A stretch of DNA of 60,527 nt from Singulisphaera sp. (GCA_027451445.1 DAIDJG010000324.1:1-60527), one strand, 5' to 3'; shown: positions 7,901 to 16,494, counted from the stretch's first letter. Notes: generated from the letters alone by a model not told the origin. Numbers and translations: made by a program.

Positions 7901-9493
7901 ATGCACCATCCCGACCTGACTCCCGGCGTGATGACCGGGCTCGCTTGGTATTTTCTGCTCGCGTCGGTGCTGAACGCAGCGGCGGCGGCGTACATCGCGT
8001 ACATGGAACTGGTCTCCGAGGGCGCATCGCGCGTCGGGCTCGCCCCGAAGACGCGCAAGCTGCCTAACTGGCTGGTCGGTGCGTTCTTCGCGCTCTACGG
8101 CCTGGCGGTTCTGGTGATCCTGGGCCGCGATCTGCTCCCCAACGCCACGCTCATCGCTTACTCGCTGTGTGCACTCGCAAACGTGGTCGTCGCACTCACG
8201 GCCGGAGCCGACGCCGCCCATTTCGCAGAAGCTCATGATGCGGGGCATGGCCGAGGGTCCGAGGTTCATGGGCCCAGCCTGGATGACCACCAGCCTGCGA
8301 TCGGCCTCGGCAAGCCGATGAACCGGACGCTCTGGACGCTGATCTGGGCGATCATCGCGGTCATGTTCCAGGCCATGGGTATCACCTATGCCCTGGGCGG
8401 TGCCGCGATCCTGCCGCAATTCATCCGCGACGGCGTCGATGCCGTTTCCGGACCGACCACGTTCTTCGTGTTCTCGACGATCGCGTTCATTCTCATGCTG
8501 ATGTTCCGGAAGATCGTGTCCAACGGGATCGTCGCCTGGGCTGGCGTCAACGCCGTCCTGGTCCTGTTCGGATTGAGCATGACGGACTGGGACTTCCGGG
8601 ACATCGTCACCAAGCCCGACAACGTGCCGATCGTCGGTATGATCATCCTCGTCGGCTACTTCACCTGGCTCTCCCTGCGACGCGCGTACATCAACGACTC
8701 GCGCATGGCCCTCGGCCTGCCGAACCTCGAAGAGATGGAGCCCGAAAAGACGCTCACGTGGCCCGACCTGGTGTACACGGAGCTGATCTGCATGGTGGCC
8801 CTGACGATCTTCCTCGTCGTCTGGGGTATCGCCCTTCAGGCTCCCCTCGAGCAGCCCGCCAGCTCGACCGTGGCCCCGAACCCGTCCAAGGCGCCCTGGT
8901 ACTTCCTCGGGCTTCAGGAAATGCTGGTGTACTTCGACCCGTGGATGGCCGGCGTCGTCCTCCCCGGGCTCATCATCGTTGGCTTGATGGCCATCCCCTA
9001 CATCGACACCAACAAGGCAGGGAACGGCTATTACACCATCAGCCAGCGAAAGTTCGCGTACATCACATTCCAGTACGGGTTCTTGATCCTCTGGGTCGTG
9101 CTCATTGTGCTCGGCACGTTCCTGCGAGGTCCCAACTGGAATTTCTTCGGACCCTATGAATACTGGGACCTCCACAAGGTCATCCCGCTCAATAACGTCA
9201 ACCTCTCGGAGATCGTCTGGCTCCAGGTGCTCGGGCTGGCAAAACCGGAGAATATCCTGAAGCGCGAGTCGCCCGGCTTCCTGGTAGTGCTCGCCTACTT
9301 CTTGCTGGTGCCGCCCCTCCTGGCCAAGATCCCGATGTTCAAGAAGATGATCGCGCAGGGCGGCTGGTTGCGCTACTTCGTTCTGGCCGGGCTCATCCTC
9401 TTCATGGCAAGCCTGCCCATCAAGATGGTCCTGCGCTGGACGCTCAACCTCAAGTACATCATCGCGATCCCAGAATACTTCTTCAATATTTGA
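7901..9493 (+). CDS. Enlarged subunit IV-like cytochrome b C-terminal subunit
   Basis: A 530-aa polytopic membrane protein. Its middle and C-terminal part (from about 285) resembles subunit IV/cytochrome b C-terminus: an entry helix, then NPSKAPWYFLGLQEML, where APWY (331-334) takes the place of the Qo-site PEWY motif. Ordinary subunit IV has about 160 residues and three helices. Here about 280 extra N-terminal residues carry six or seven predicted helices (for example about 13-35, 59-78, 145-170, 190-208, 212-230, 246-262), and two more helices follow at the C-terminus. It completes the b-type core with the preceding gene. The catalytic Glu of PEWY is absent at its usual place, so proton exit from quinol may use another residue. 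An ATG at 7901 gives the complete first helix. Confidence 0.85.
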   Translation: MHHPDLTPGVMTGLAWYFLLASVLNAAAAAYIAYMELVSEGASRVGLAPKTRKLPNWLVGAFFALYGLAVLVILGRDLLPNATLIAYSLCALANVVVALTAGADAAHFAEAHDAGHGRGSEVHGPSLDDHQPAIGLGKPMNRTLWTLIWAIIAVMFQAMGITYALGGAAILPQFIRDGVDAVSGPTTFFVFSTIAFILMLMFRKIVSNGIVAWAGVNAVLVLFGLSMTDWDFRDIVTKPDNVPIVGMIILVGYFTWLSLRRAYINDSRMALGLPNLEEMEPEKTLTWPDLVYTELICMVALTIFLVVWGIALQAPLEQPASSTVAPNPSKAPWYFLGLQEMLVYFDPWMAGVVLPGLIIVGLMAIPYIDTNKAGNGYYTISQRKFAYITFQYGFLILWVVLIVLGTFLRGPNWNFFGPYEYWDLHKVIPLNNVNLSEIVWLQVLGLAKPENILKRESPGFLVVLAYFLLVPPLLAKIPMFKKMIAQGGWLRYFVLAGLILFMASLPIKMVLRWTLNLKYIIAIPEYFFNI

Positions 9494-9545
9494 TCGGTCG
9501 CCGGCCGAACTCACCGCTCAGCCAACGATACCCAGGACCGAAGAC

Positions 9546-12500
9546 ATGCCCGCGACAGAAGAAACTTACCGCAAACAGCCATACCTGCATATCGTCTTCG
9601 CGATCAGCTCCGTCGCGATGCTGCTGTCGATCGTCTGGATGGTCATGGCCGATCACCTGCGGCCCTGGAAACAAGTCCAGCGCGAGTTTCACAAGGTCGA
9701 GGAAGCCAAGCTCGAAAAGGCGAAGGCGGATCGGCTCGCGGAGCAGCAGAAGAAATCTCAGGCGCAGATCGACGACCTTAACGCCAAGATCGAGGCGGCC
9801 GAGCAATCGGCGGACGCACACCGAAGCGAGCTCCGGGAAATCGACAACGAGATCCAGCACCTCGAAGGCGAGTTCACGCTGCTCGACAACCAGAAGCGGT
9901 TTCAGAAAGCTGAGCTCGACAGCAAGCGCAGCTTCTACGATGGAATGATCGATCGTGGTGAGGATCGCCAGGCGCGGCTCTACCGGGTTGGGACCATCGA
10001 ACCCGCGGAGGCGGTCTACGACAAGCTTTCGTTGGAGCATGAAGCCGCGCAGAAGAAACTCAACGAGGCGAAGGCCAAGCGCGAAGACGTGCTCGGGCAC
10101 GTGGACGACCTGAAGAAGAAGAAAGATGACCTGACACGCGACGCCGATCGCGTCGCGAAAACGCTGGCCCAAAAGGACCAGCAATACAACGGCATCGCTG
10201 CCTTGATCCGCGGGTTGCCCGGTATCGACCTGATGCCGCCGGAGAAAATCCAGCAGATCAGCCTGCCCGAGCTCACCATCAACTACAACTTCAAGGAAGT
10301 TCCCCGCTACGACCGGTGCACGACGTGCCACCAGGGGATCGACCGCCTCGGCTACGACAAGGATGCTGAGGGGCAAGACATGGTGAAGGTGCACCCCGCG
10401 TTCGCGTCACACCCGCATCTCACCGATGGTGCAACGACCGTCGATCCGACCGGCAAAATCGTCCCCGCGGGCCTCTACCTGGACGGCAACGGGCCGCACC
10501 CCATCAACAGCTTCGGCTGCACGATCTGCCACGGTGGGCAAGGATCCGGCACCGACTTTACCTACGCTTCGCACGAGCCTAACGACCTCGAAGAGAAAGA
10601 GCACTGGGAGTCGAAGTACAACTGGCGCGAGATTCATCACTGGGACGAGCCGATGCTGCCGAGCCGGTTCCAGGAATCAAGCTGCCTGAAGTGCCACCAC
10701 CTCATCACCGACGTCCCCCAGGCCAAGAAGCTTCAGGCGGGGTACGACCGGATCGTGAAGTACGGCTGCACGGGATGTCATAACATTGGTGGCGAAGGGG
10801 TCATTGGCCCCGACCTGAGCGAGGAGCCGCAGGTTGGCCCGAACCTCGCCCACATCGGCTCGAAGGTCTCCAAGGACTGGGTCCTCAAGTGGATCAAGGA
10901 TCCTCACGCCTTCCGCCCCGACAGCCGCATGCCGCGCTTCTATGGGGTCACCAACAACGACAGCCCCAAAGACTGGCCCAAGAACCACGCCGAGATTCAG
11001 GCGATCACCCACTACCTCTTCGCGAAGAGCCAGCCTCCCAAGGAGTTCGTCGATCCCCCGGCCAAGTCCGACGCCAAGCACGGTAAGGAGCTCTTCCTCC
11101 AGAAGGGTTGCCTCGCGTGCCACTCGCACAAGCCCTACACCACGGCCGACGTCCAGCCGCAAGATGTGAAGGACATCAACCCCAAGTACAAGCCCGACGC
11201 GTCGACCATGTTCGACCCCAGTGGCTTTCCCGAGTCCGTTCGGGACTACGCCAAGGCCAACTACGGCCCCAACCTCTCGAACATGGCCGCGAAATTCCAG
11301 TCGCACGATCAGGGTTACAAGTGGCTCGCGAACTGGATCAAGGCCCCCGAGGCCTACCATCCCAAGAGCCTGATGCCCAACCTTCAGCTCTCGATGCAGG
11401 ATGCGGCCGACATCGCAGCCTGGATCCTGTCGGTTCCCGGTGAGTGGCCCGTGAGCGTCACCGTACCAGGAGTCGACACCGATGAGGTGAAGGAAGGGCT
11501 CGATGAGCTCGTGACGCTCTTTGTGAAGAAGGGCAGCTTCACCCTCAACGGCAAGACGCAGACGGTGGCCTTGAGCGAAGTCGACGAGTTCGTCAAGCAC
11601 CTCAAGTCCGAAGAGAAACTGCTCTACATCGGTGAGCGGACCATCAGCCGGCTCGGTTGCTTCGGGTGTCACAACATCCCGGGCTTTGAGAACGCGAAGC
11701 CGATCGGCACCCCGCTCGCTGGCTGGGGCTTCAAGAGCCCGGCCAAGCTCGACTACGGCCATATCGCCGAGTACATCGACGCGCAACCCGAAGACGACTC
11801 GGGCGCACGAGACGGCACCGACCTCTACTATCAGGAAAAACTGGCCGATCATACGCGTGCGGGCTTCCTGTTCCAGAAGCTCCACCGCCCGCGCAGCTAT
11901 GACTACAAGAAGACGAACGAGGACATCAAGGCCTGGGACGAACGCCTGCGCATGCCCCAGTTCGCGTTCGCCAACGACAAGGCCGCGGTCGAGGAAGTGA
12001 TGACGTTCGTCCTCGGCCTCACTGGTGAGAAAATCAACGCGCGTTATCTCCCGAAGACCCGTTACAAAGCCTCGCAGTTCGCCACGGCGCAAGGCGATAA
12101 GAACCTGAGCCGCCACAATTGCGTCGGCTGTCACGTCGTCGAGATGCCGCGTTACACCATTGCGGGGGACAAGCTCGATGAAGCCATCCCTGATCTGAAG
12201 ACCAGCGTTCAGGTCGCCTACAACAACCGGAATAGTGACTATCTCAAAGAATTCTACGGGTCGCTGACCTTCGATCCCAAGACCCCGCCGGTTCTCAAAG
12301 CGGACGACGGCAAGGACGTGACGATTGAAGGAATGCCGATTGGTCTCTTTGAGAACGACCTGACGATCCAGCTCTGGCAGCCGGTGACGATCCGCGGCTT
12401 TACCTTCAACGTGGGCGACAACATCACAGTCAACCAGCTCAAGCTCAAGGAGAAGACCCCTGCTCGCGGCGGTAACTTCGCGTGGCTCTACACCACGACC

Positions 12501-13202
12501 GAAGCGGACCGTACCGGCACGGATTTCGCGTCGTTGTGGAACCGGATGCCTCCACCCCTGGTGCGTGAAGGTCTCAAGGTGCAGACGCCTTGGCTTACGG
12601 CTTTCCTCAAGGATCCGTATCCCATTCGGCCGGCCGTGAACCTCCGGATGCCTCGGTTCCACTTCGGCAAGACGGAGAAGGACGCAGCGACTGAGACCAC
12701 CGATCTGGCGAACTTCTTCGCGGCACGCGACCATGCCGAGTTCCCCTACCAGCAGATTCCCGAACGGACCCAGGAGCACCTCGCGCAAGCGGACAAGAAG
12801 CACCCGGGTTACCTCGAGGCTGGCTGGCAACTGATGACCAAGGGGGCGTGCATTCAGTGCCATGCGATCGGTCAGTTCAAGCCAACCGGTGGGGAGAAAG
12901 TGGTGAACGGGCCTGACCTGCGGCAAGTTGCGCTCCGGTTCCGGCCGGGATACCTTGAGGAATGGCTCGCCAACCCCCGGCGCCTGGTTCCGTACACGGC
13001 CATGCCTCAGAACATCCCGCCCCACGGCCCGCCGCCGCCGTTCGTGCCCAAGACGTTCGAGGACAAGCCGCTCGACATGGTTGAGGCGGTTCGCGACACA
13101 CTGCTCAATTACATCAACGCGGTCGAACAGCAGCTCGCCGGTTCCAAGCCCGAAACGGACAAGTCCGCCACCAGCCCGAAAGCGTCGGGAGCGTCGGACT
13201 GA
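9546..13202 (+). CDS. Membrane-anchored octahaem cytochrome c with long coiled coil
   Basis: A 1218-aa protein. Seen: one N-terminal membrane helix (about 14-35), a long charged coiled coil (about 42-240), then eight CxxCH haem c sites starting at Cys258, 325, 380, 408, 522, 705, 859 and 1102. Several haem segments look like mono-haem class I domains with a distal Met in RMPRF-type contexts (for example after 408). It lies 52 bp after subunit IV and must be the c-type electron acceptor of this bc complex, replacing cytochrome c1/f. Inferred: the coiled coil oligomerises the complex or holds the haem domains away from the membrane. A double hairpin follows the stop codon. I know of no short named family that covers the whole protein. 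Confidence 0.88.
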   Translation: MPATEETYRKQPYLHIVFAISSVAMLLSIVWMVMADHLRPWKQVQREFHKVEEAKLEKAKADRLAEQQKKSQAQIDDLNAKIEAAEQSADAHRSELREIDNEIQHLEGEFTLLDNQKRFQKAELDSKRSFYDGMIDRGEDRQARLYRVGTIEPAEAVYDKLSLEHEAAQKKLNEAKAKREDVLGHVDDLKKKKDDLTRDADRVAKTLAQKDQQYNGIAALIRGLPGIDLMPPEKIQQISLPELTINYNFKEVPRYDRCTTCHQGIDRLGYDKDAEGQDMVKVHPAFASHPHLTDGATTVDPTGKIVPAGLYLDGNGPHPINSFGCTICHGGQGSGTDFTYASHEPNDLEEKEHWESKYNWREIHHWDEPMLPSRFQESSCLKCHHLITDVPQAKKLQAGYDRIVKYGCTGCHNIGGEGVIGPDLSEEPQVGPNLAHIGSKVSKDWVLKWIKDPHAFRPDSRMPRFYGVTNNDSPKDWPKNHAEIQAITHYLFAKSQPPKEFVDPPAKSDAKHGKELFLQKGCLACHSHKPYTTADVQPQDVKDINPKYKPDASTMFDPSGFPESVRDYAKANYGPNLSNMAAKFQSHDQGYKWLANWIKAPEAYHPKSLMPNLQLSMQDAADIAAWILSVPGEWPVSVTVPGVDTDEVKEGLDELVTLFVKKGSFTLNGKTQTVALSEVDEFVKHLKSEEKLLYIGERTISRLGCFGCHNIPGFENAKPIGTPLAGWGFKSPAKLDYGHIAEYIDAQPEDDSGARDGTDLYYQEKLADHTRAGFLFQKLHRPRSYDYKKTNEDIKAWDERLRMPQFAFANDKAAVEEVMTFVLGLTGEKINARYLPKTRYKASQFATAQGDKNLSRHNCVGCHVVEMPRYTIAGDKLDEAIPDLKTSVQVAYNNRNSDYLKEFYGSLTFDPKTPPVLKADDGKDVTIEGMPIGLFENDLTIQLWQPVTIRGFTFNVGDNITVNQLKLKEKTPARGGNFAWLYTTTEADRTGTDFASLWNRMPPPLVREGLKVQTPWLTAFLKDPYPIRPAVNLRMPRFHFGKTEKDAATETTDLANFFAARDHAEFPYQQIPERTQEHLAQADKKHPGYLEAGWQLMTKGACIQCHAIGQFKPTGGEKVVNGPDLRQVALRFRPGYLEEWLANPRRLVPYTAMPQNIPPHGPPPPFVPKTFEDKPLDMVEAVRDTLLNYINAVEQQLAGSKPETDKSATSPKASGASD

Positions 13203-13217
13203 GGGTTGAAGCCAAGG

Positions 13218-13290
13218 GGGAGCCTCGTCGCTCCCTCGTCGACAAACGCCAGGGAGGGGCGGAGGAACGAATCCGCCCCTCCTTTCGTAT
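13218..13290 (+). terminator. Double hairpin terminator after the bc-complex operon
   Basis: First hairpin: GGGAGC at 13218-13223 with GCTCCC at 13230-13235. Second: an 11-bp perfect stem, GGAGGGGCGGA at 13253-13263 with TCCGCCCCTCC at 13272-13282, followed by TTTCGTATT. The second has the form of an intrinsic terminator and separates the cytochrome genes from the cupredoxin genes. Confidence 0.65.
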
Positions 13291-13331
13291 TATGGATGTT
13301 TACCTAGCTCAAGAAGCCTGAGGAGACTGTG

Positions 13332-14291
13332 ATGACGTTCACCTGGATGCGCCGAGGCGCGGTCGTGGGATTGGGGTTCGCCGGACTGTTGACGCTGATC
13401 GTCGCCGGTTGCGGCGGCGATCAAGGCGGAGCGGACAAGGCCGTCGTGTATCCGGAACAGGGCGTGAATATCCCCACCGCCAACAATGCGGGCTCGACCG
13501 CAGGCTCTGCCGGAGGAACCTCCGCAGCGCCCGCACCGGCCGCGTCGACCACGGCGACGCCGAGCAAGTCAGAGCCTGCCGCGGCATCCGGCGGCTGGGG
13601 GACGCTCAAGGGCCAGGTGGTCTTCGAAGGGAATCCGCCCGCTCCGGAGGATCTCGTCGAGAAGGGCAAGGCCCCCAAGGATGAGACCTACTGCGCCAAG
13701 GACGGCCCGATCAAGTCGGAGCGTCTGGTGGTGGACGGCGCCTCGAAGGGTGTCAAGAACGTGCTCGTGTACATCCCCAAGCCCACGGCCGTGAACGAAG
13801 AGGCCAAGTCGGCAGCCACGTCCAAGGATTTCGTGTTCGACCAGAAGGGGTGCGTCTTCGAGCCCCACGTCGTCGCGTTCATGAACGGTGGAAAGCTCAC
13901 TCTCAAGTCGAGCGACCAGGTCAATCACAACGTCGACGCCAAGCTGAAGGCCAACTCGATCTACAACCAGATCCTGGCCTCCGGTCAGTCGATGGTCTAC
14001 TCCCCGAACGCTGGCGAACGCACGCCTTGTGAAGTCATTTGCGACATTCACCCCTGGATGAAGGCCTACTGGCTCATCCTCGACAGCCCGTATTTCGCGG
14101 TGACCGACGACAAAGGCAACTTCGAGATCAAGAACGTGCCCTCGGGCGCCCAGAAAGTGGTCGTCTGGCAAGAAGCGGTCAACAAGGGTTTCGTCACCGC
14201 GCCGTCGGGCGATGAGGTCAACATCAAAGCAGGCGACACCACGACACAGAACTTCAAGATCGACGGTAGCAAAGTCTCTGCGGCAAAATGA
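13332..14291 (+). CDS. Cupredoxin-like lipoprotein with amicyanin-type copper site
   Basis: A 319-aa exported protein. Start: AGGAG at 13321-13325 is best spaced for the ATG at 13332 rather than the GTG at 13329. Seen: a lipoprotein signal with lipobox VAGC (Cys27), a Gly/Ala/Ser-rich linker, then a beta-rich domain with NHN (His199) and CDIHPWM (Cys237, His240, Met243). The His...Cys-x2-His-x2-Met set is the type I copper arrangement of amicyanin. The last ~80 residues resemble a carboxypeptidase-regulatory-like beta sandwich (DDKGNFEIKNVPSG). Inferred: a periplasmic blue-copper electron carrier taking electrons from the bc complex encoded upstream. A related protein lies downstream at 14781. 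Copper binding is deduced, not shown. Confidence 0.78.
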   Translation: MTFTWMRRGAVVGLGFAGLLTLIVAGCGGDQGGADKAVVYPEQGVNIPTANNAGSTAGSAGGTSAAPAPAASTTATPSKSEPAAASGGWGTLKGQVVFEGNPPAPEDLVEKGKAPKDETYCAKDGPIKSERLVVDGASKGVKNVLVYIPKPTAVNEEAKSAATSKDFVFDQKGCVFEPHVVAFMNGGKLTLKSSDQVNHNVDAKLKANSIYNQILASGQSMVYSPNAGERTPCEVICDIHPWMKAYWLILDSPYFAVTDDKGNFEIKNVPSGAQKVVVWQEAVNKGFVTAPSGDEVNIKAGDTTTQNFKIDGSKVSAAK

Positions 14292-14311
14292 CCCCTTGAG
14301 CGCCTCGCAAT

Positions 14312-14563
14312 TGCGTCGCGCACAGTCGGGAGGGCGAGGCTCCGTCCGAGCCAGCCTTGATCCATCGGCGAGTCTTCGAGCCGATGGATCATCGCGCGCC
14401 GCCCAGGGGTCTGCGTCGTCACACGCGATGTTCAGAGGACTCGAAGACTCGTCCTCCGAACAGGGCTGGCTCGGACGGAGCCTCGCCCTCCCACAGGCAT
14501 GTCAATGCCAAACATCAAACGATCGCGTGAGGGCCTGGCGTGCGAAATGCGAGTGAGAACCGT
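14312..14563. repeat. Palindromic dispersed repeat, copy 1
   Basis: A ~250-bp element related to the copy at 59401-59655. The outer arms, 14328-14356 and 14464-14492, are 29 bp and exactly complementary. Inside are two hairpins: stem 14359-14369/14380-14390 with loop GAGTCTTCGA, and stem 14435-14440/14451-14456 with loop TCGAAGACTC. The two 10-nt loops are reverse complements of each other. A more diverged tail runs to about 14563. It starts 20 nt (arms 36 nt) after the preceding stop codon. No transposase is encoded. It could be a MITE/REP-like element or a transcribed structure. Confidence 0.85.
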
Positions 14564-14623
14564 TCTACCTGGACACCACCGCCGGCCCGACCCGTTTCCC
14601 AATGAAGTGATTCGTGTCCACTG

Positions 14624-14660
14624 GGGACTGCCACCTTCGACATCACGAAGGGGCAGTCCC
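14624..14660 (+). other. Strong stem-loop upstream of second cupredoxin gene
   Basis: GGGACTGCC (14624-14632) pairs with GGCAGTCCC (14652-14660) and, after one bulged A, CCTTCG (14634-14639) pairs with CGAAGG (14646-14651) around the loop ACATCA. This gives 15 bp in total. No T-tract follows. It lies just upstream of a putative -35 box, so it may be a regulatory site or the end of an upstream transcript. Confidence 0.5.
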
Positions 14661-14668
14661 TGCTCCGT

Positions 14669-14696
14669 TTCCCACCCTTCGCCCTGATGTTACAAT
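14669..14696 (+). promoter_or_regulatory. Putative promoter of second cupredoxin gene
   Basis: TTCCCA (14669-14674), 16-bp spacer, TACAAT (14691-14696). The -10 box matches five of six consensus bases; the -35 box is weak. The start codon is 84 bp downstream at 14781. Confidence 0.4.
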
Positions 14697-14780
14697 CACA
14701 CTCCCGCCCCCTCCTCGAGAGCGAGGTCGAGGGGAGCATGGCAGCGTAGCGTCGGCGTTCTTACCCGAGGATTGCACCCC

Positions 14781-15659
14781 ATGAAGCGGTTTGCAAATTG
14801 TGGCCTGGCCCTGCGAGGGCTCGTGACATGTCTCGCGGCGTCATTCGTGTTTCTGGGACTGGTGGGTCTTGCCGGTTCTTCTGCCACCGCGACGCCACCG
14901 GTCGCCACCGTCGCGGCCAACCTGGTCACGGCTGATGGTCAGTACGCCACCATCAAGGGCCGTCTCGTCTGGGGCGGAGATAAAGCCCCTGCGCCCGTCG
15001 AGCTCGACCTGACGAGCAAGAAGGATCCGGCTTGCGGCAAGGGCGGAAAGCTTGTCAACCAGGGGTTGATCGTCGATCCCAAGACCAAGGGCGTCAAGTG
15101 GGGGATGGCCTACCTCGTCAAACCGATCGGCACCAATCCCGACAAACCGATCAAGGACCATGTCGGGACACTCCTCAAGTCCCTGGCCGAGAAACACCCG
15201 CAGGTCGAGATTGATCAGGTCAACTGCGAGTACGTTCCGTACGTCGTGGCCGTCACTCCGGAGCAAACGCTTCTGTTGAAGTCGAGCGACGCCACCAACC
15301 ACAATGTGCACCTCTCGTCATTCACGAACGAGGCCTTCAATATCCTGCTCCCCCCGAACGGTCAGATGACCAAAAAATTGGTTCCGGAAAAGCGCCAAAT
15401 GTCGTTGAAGTGCGACATTCACCCCTGGATGCAGGCCTGGATCTTCGCGTTCGACCATCCCTTCTTCGCCGTGACCGGCGATGACGGTTCATTCGAGATC
15501 AAAGGTGTACCTCCCGGTACATATAAGATGGTGATCTGGGAAGCGGCCGTCGGTTACGCGACCTCCGGCGGAGGGGCCGGCATGGAAGTGAAATGCGAGG
15601 CTGGTAAGACGACCGACATCGGTGAGATCAAGCTCGACCCGGCGAAGGTCAAACTGTAA
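14781..15659 (+). CDS. Exported cupredoxin-like protein, paralogue of the 13332 gene
   Basis: A 292-aa secreted protein with the same architecture as the lipoprotein at 13332. ATG at 14781 is preferred to the TTG nine bases upstream because it begins a typical signal peptide (MKRFANCG..., hydrophobic to about 40). Seen: NHN with His174 and CDIHPWM with Cys211, His214, Met217, the amicyanin-like copper set, then a C-terminal DDGSFEIKGVPPG beta-sandwich. It lacks the lipobox, so it may be soluble in the periplasm while its paralogue is membrane-tethered. The two share conserved blocks over much of their length, consistent with tandem duplication followed by divergence. Inferred role: mobile electron carrier. 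A hairpin 17 nt after the stop may end its mRNA. Confidence 0.78.
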   Translation: MKRFANCGLALRGLVTCLAASFVFLGLVGLAGSSATATPPVATVAANLVTADGQYATIKGRLVWGGDKAPAPVELDLTSKKDPACGKGGKLVNQGLIVDPKTKGVKWGMAYLVKPIGTNPDKPIKDHVGTLLKSLAEKHPQVEIDQVNCEYVPYVVAVTPEQTLLLKSSDATNHNVHLSSFTNEAFNILLPPNGQMTKKLVPEKRQMSLKCDIHPWMQAWIFAFDHPFFAVTGDDGSFEIKGVPPGTYKMVIWEAAVGYATSGGGAGMEVKCEAGKTTDIGEIKLDPAKVKL

Positions 15660-15675
15660 CCGATGAACGCCAGAG

Positions 15676-15710
15676 GTGCCCATGTTTGCACTCGTCGCGA
15701 GCATGGGCAC
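15676..15710 (+). terminator. Stem-loop after the second cupredoxin gene
   Basis: GTGCCCATG (15676-15684) is perfectly complementary to CATGGGCAC (15702-15710); an inner CTCG/CGAG pair (15691-15694/15698-15701) extends the structure. It starts 17 nt after the stop. No T-run follows, so termination is possible but not certain. Confidence 0.35.
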
Positions 15711-15738
15711 AGCGTCTATGCACCAACGGGGAGATCCC

Positions 15739-16494
15739 ATGATGCGTCGCCTCGGCCTCGGAATGAGTCACGCCGTGTGTGCCTTGCTTCTGCTCGGTGT
15801 CGCGCTGGTGCGAGCCGAGGACGAGAAGGCGAACTGGATCAACCTGACCGATCAGGGGCTCAAGGCGTGGAAGCTGCCGAACGCCAACTCCACCGCCGAC
15901 TGGGCCGTTGCAGGGCAAGTGCGCCTGAGCGAGAAGAATCCGAAGCGGCTCGAGTACGACGCTGGCGACGGCATTCTCGTGAATGGCCCCAAAGGTAGCA
16001 CGGCGAACATTGTGACGCGGGAGTCGTTTGGGGATGTCGAGCTTCATCTCGAGTTCTTCATTCCCAAAGGCTCCAACTCCGGCGTCAAGCTCGAGGGCCT
16101 GTACGAGGTCCAGATTGCGGACAGCTACGGCAAGCCGCAACCGAAGGCGAGCGACTGCGGCGGGGTCTACCCCCGAGCCGAGCTCCTGCCCAGATACCAC
16201 TATCTCGACGAGGGACACCCTCCCACCCTCAACGCCGCCAGGCCGGCTGGCGAGTGGCAAACGCTCGACATCGTTTTCCACGCGCCTCGCTTCGACGACA
16301 AGGGATCCAAAACCGCCAACGCCCGGTTCGACAAGGTGGTCCTGAACGGCCAGGTCGTTCACGAGTCACTCGAGCTCGCGACTCCGACCGGGCACGCCTG
16401 GAAGAATCGCGAAGTCGCCTCCGCGCCCATTCTTCTCCAGGCGGACCACGGGCCCGTCGCGTTCCGCAATATCCGCGTCCGCCGACTGCCCTGA
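15739..16494 (+). CDS. Secreted DUF1080 (3-keto-disaccharide hydrolase-like) protein
   Basis: A 251-aa protein. The ATG at 15739 follows a GGGGAG ribosome-binding site (about 15728-15733) and begins a clear signal peptide ending near VRAED, so it is preferred to the GTG at 15676. Seen: the DUF1080 jelly-roll pattern, with early WINLTDQGLKAWK, then LEYDAGDGILVNG, FGDVELHLEFFIPKGSNSGVKL, a central YEVQIADS block and the final ILLQADHGPVAFRNIRVRRL. Known: this concanavalin-like family is strongly expanded in planctomycetes, and some members hydrolyse 3-keto-glycosides. The substrate here cannot be told. It is downstream of the cupredoxin genes but has no evident functional link to them. Confidence 0.88.
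   Translation: MMRRLGLGMSHAVCALLLLGVALVRAEDEKANWINLTDQGLKAWKLPNANSTADWAVAGQVRLSEKNPKRLEYDAGDGILVNGPKGSTANIVTRESFGDVELHLEFFIPKGSNSGVKLEGLYEVQIADSYGKPQPKASDCGGVYPRAELLPRYHYLDEGHPPTLNAARPAGEWQTLDIVFHAPRFDDKGSKTANARFDKVVLNGQVVHESLELATPTGHAWKNREVASAPILLQADHGPVAFRNIRVRRLP

Noticed and set aside
10677-13025. Minus-strand frame of 782 codons opposite the octahaem cytochrome
   Set aside because: Antisense shadow: the plus strand carries the CxxCH sites in frame and a terminator follows it.
14212-14556. Open frames inside the palindromic repeats (also 59400-59606) with similar peptides
   Set aside because: The similarity follows from DNA-level repeat identity; the palindromic arms give the same peptide on both strands, and there is no ribosome-binding site.
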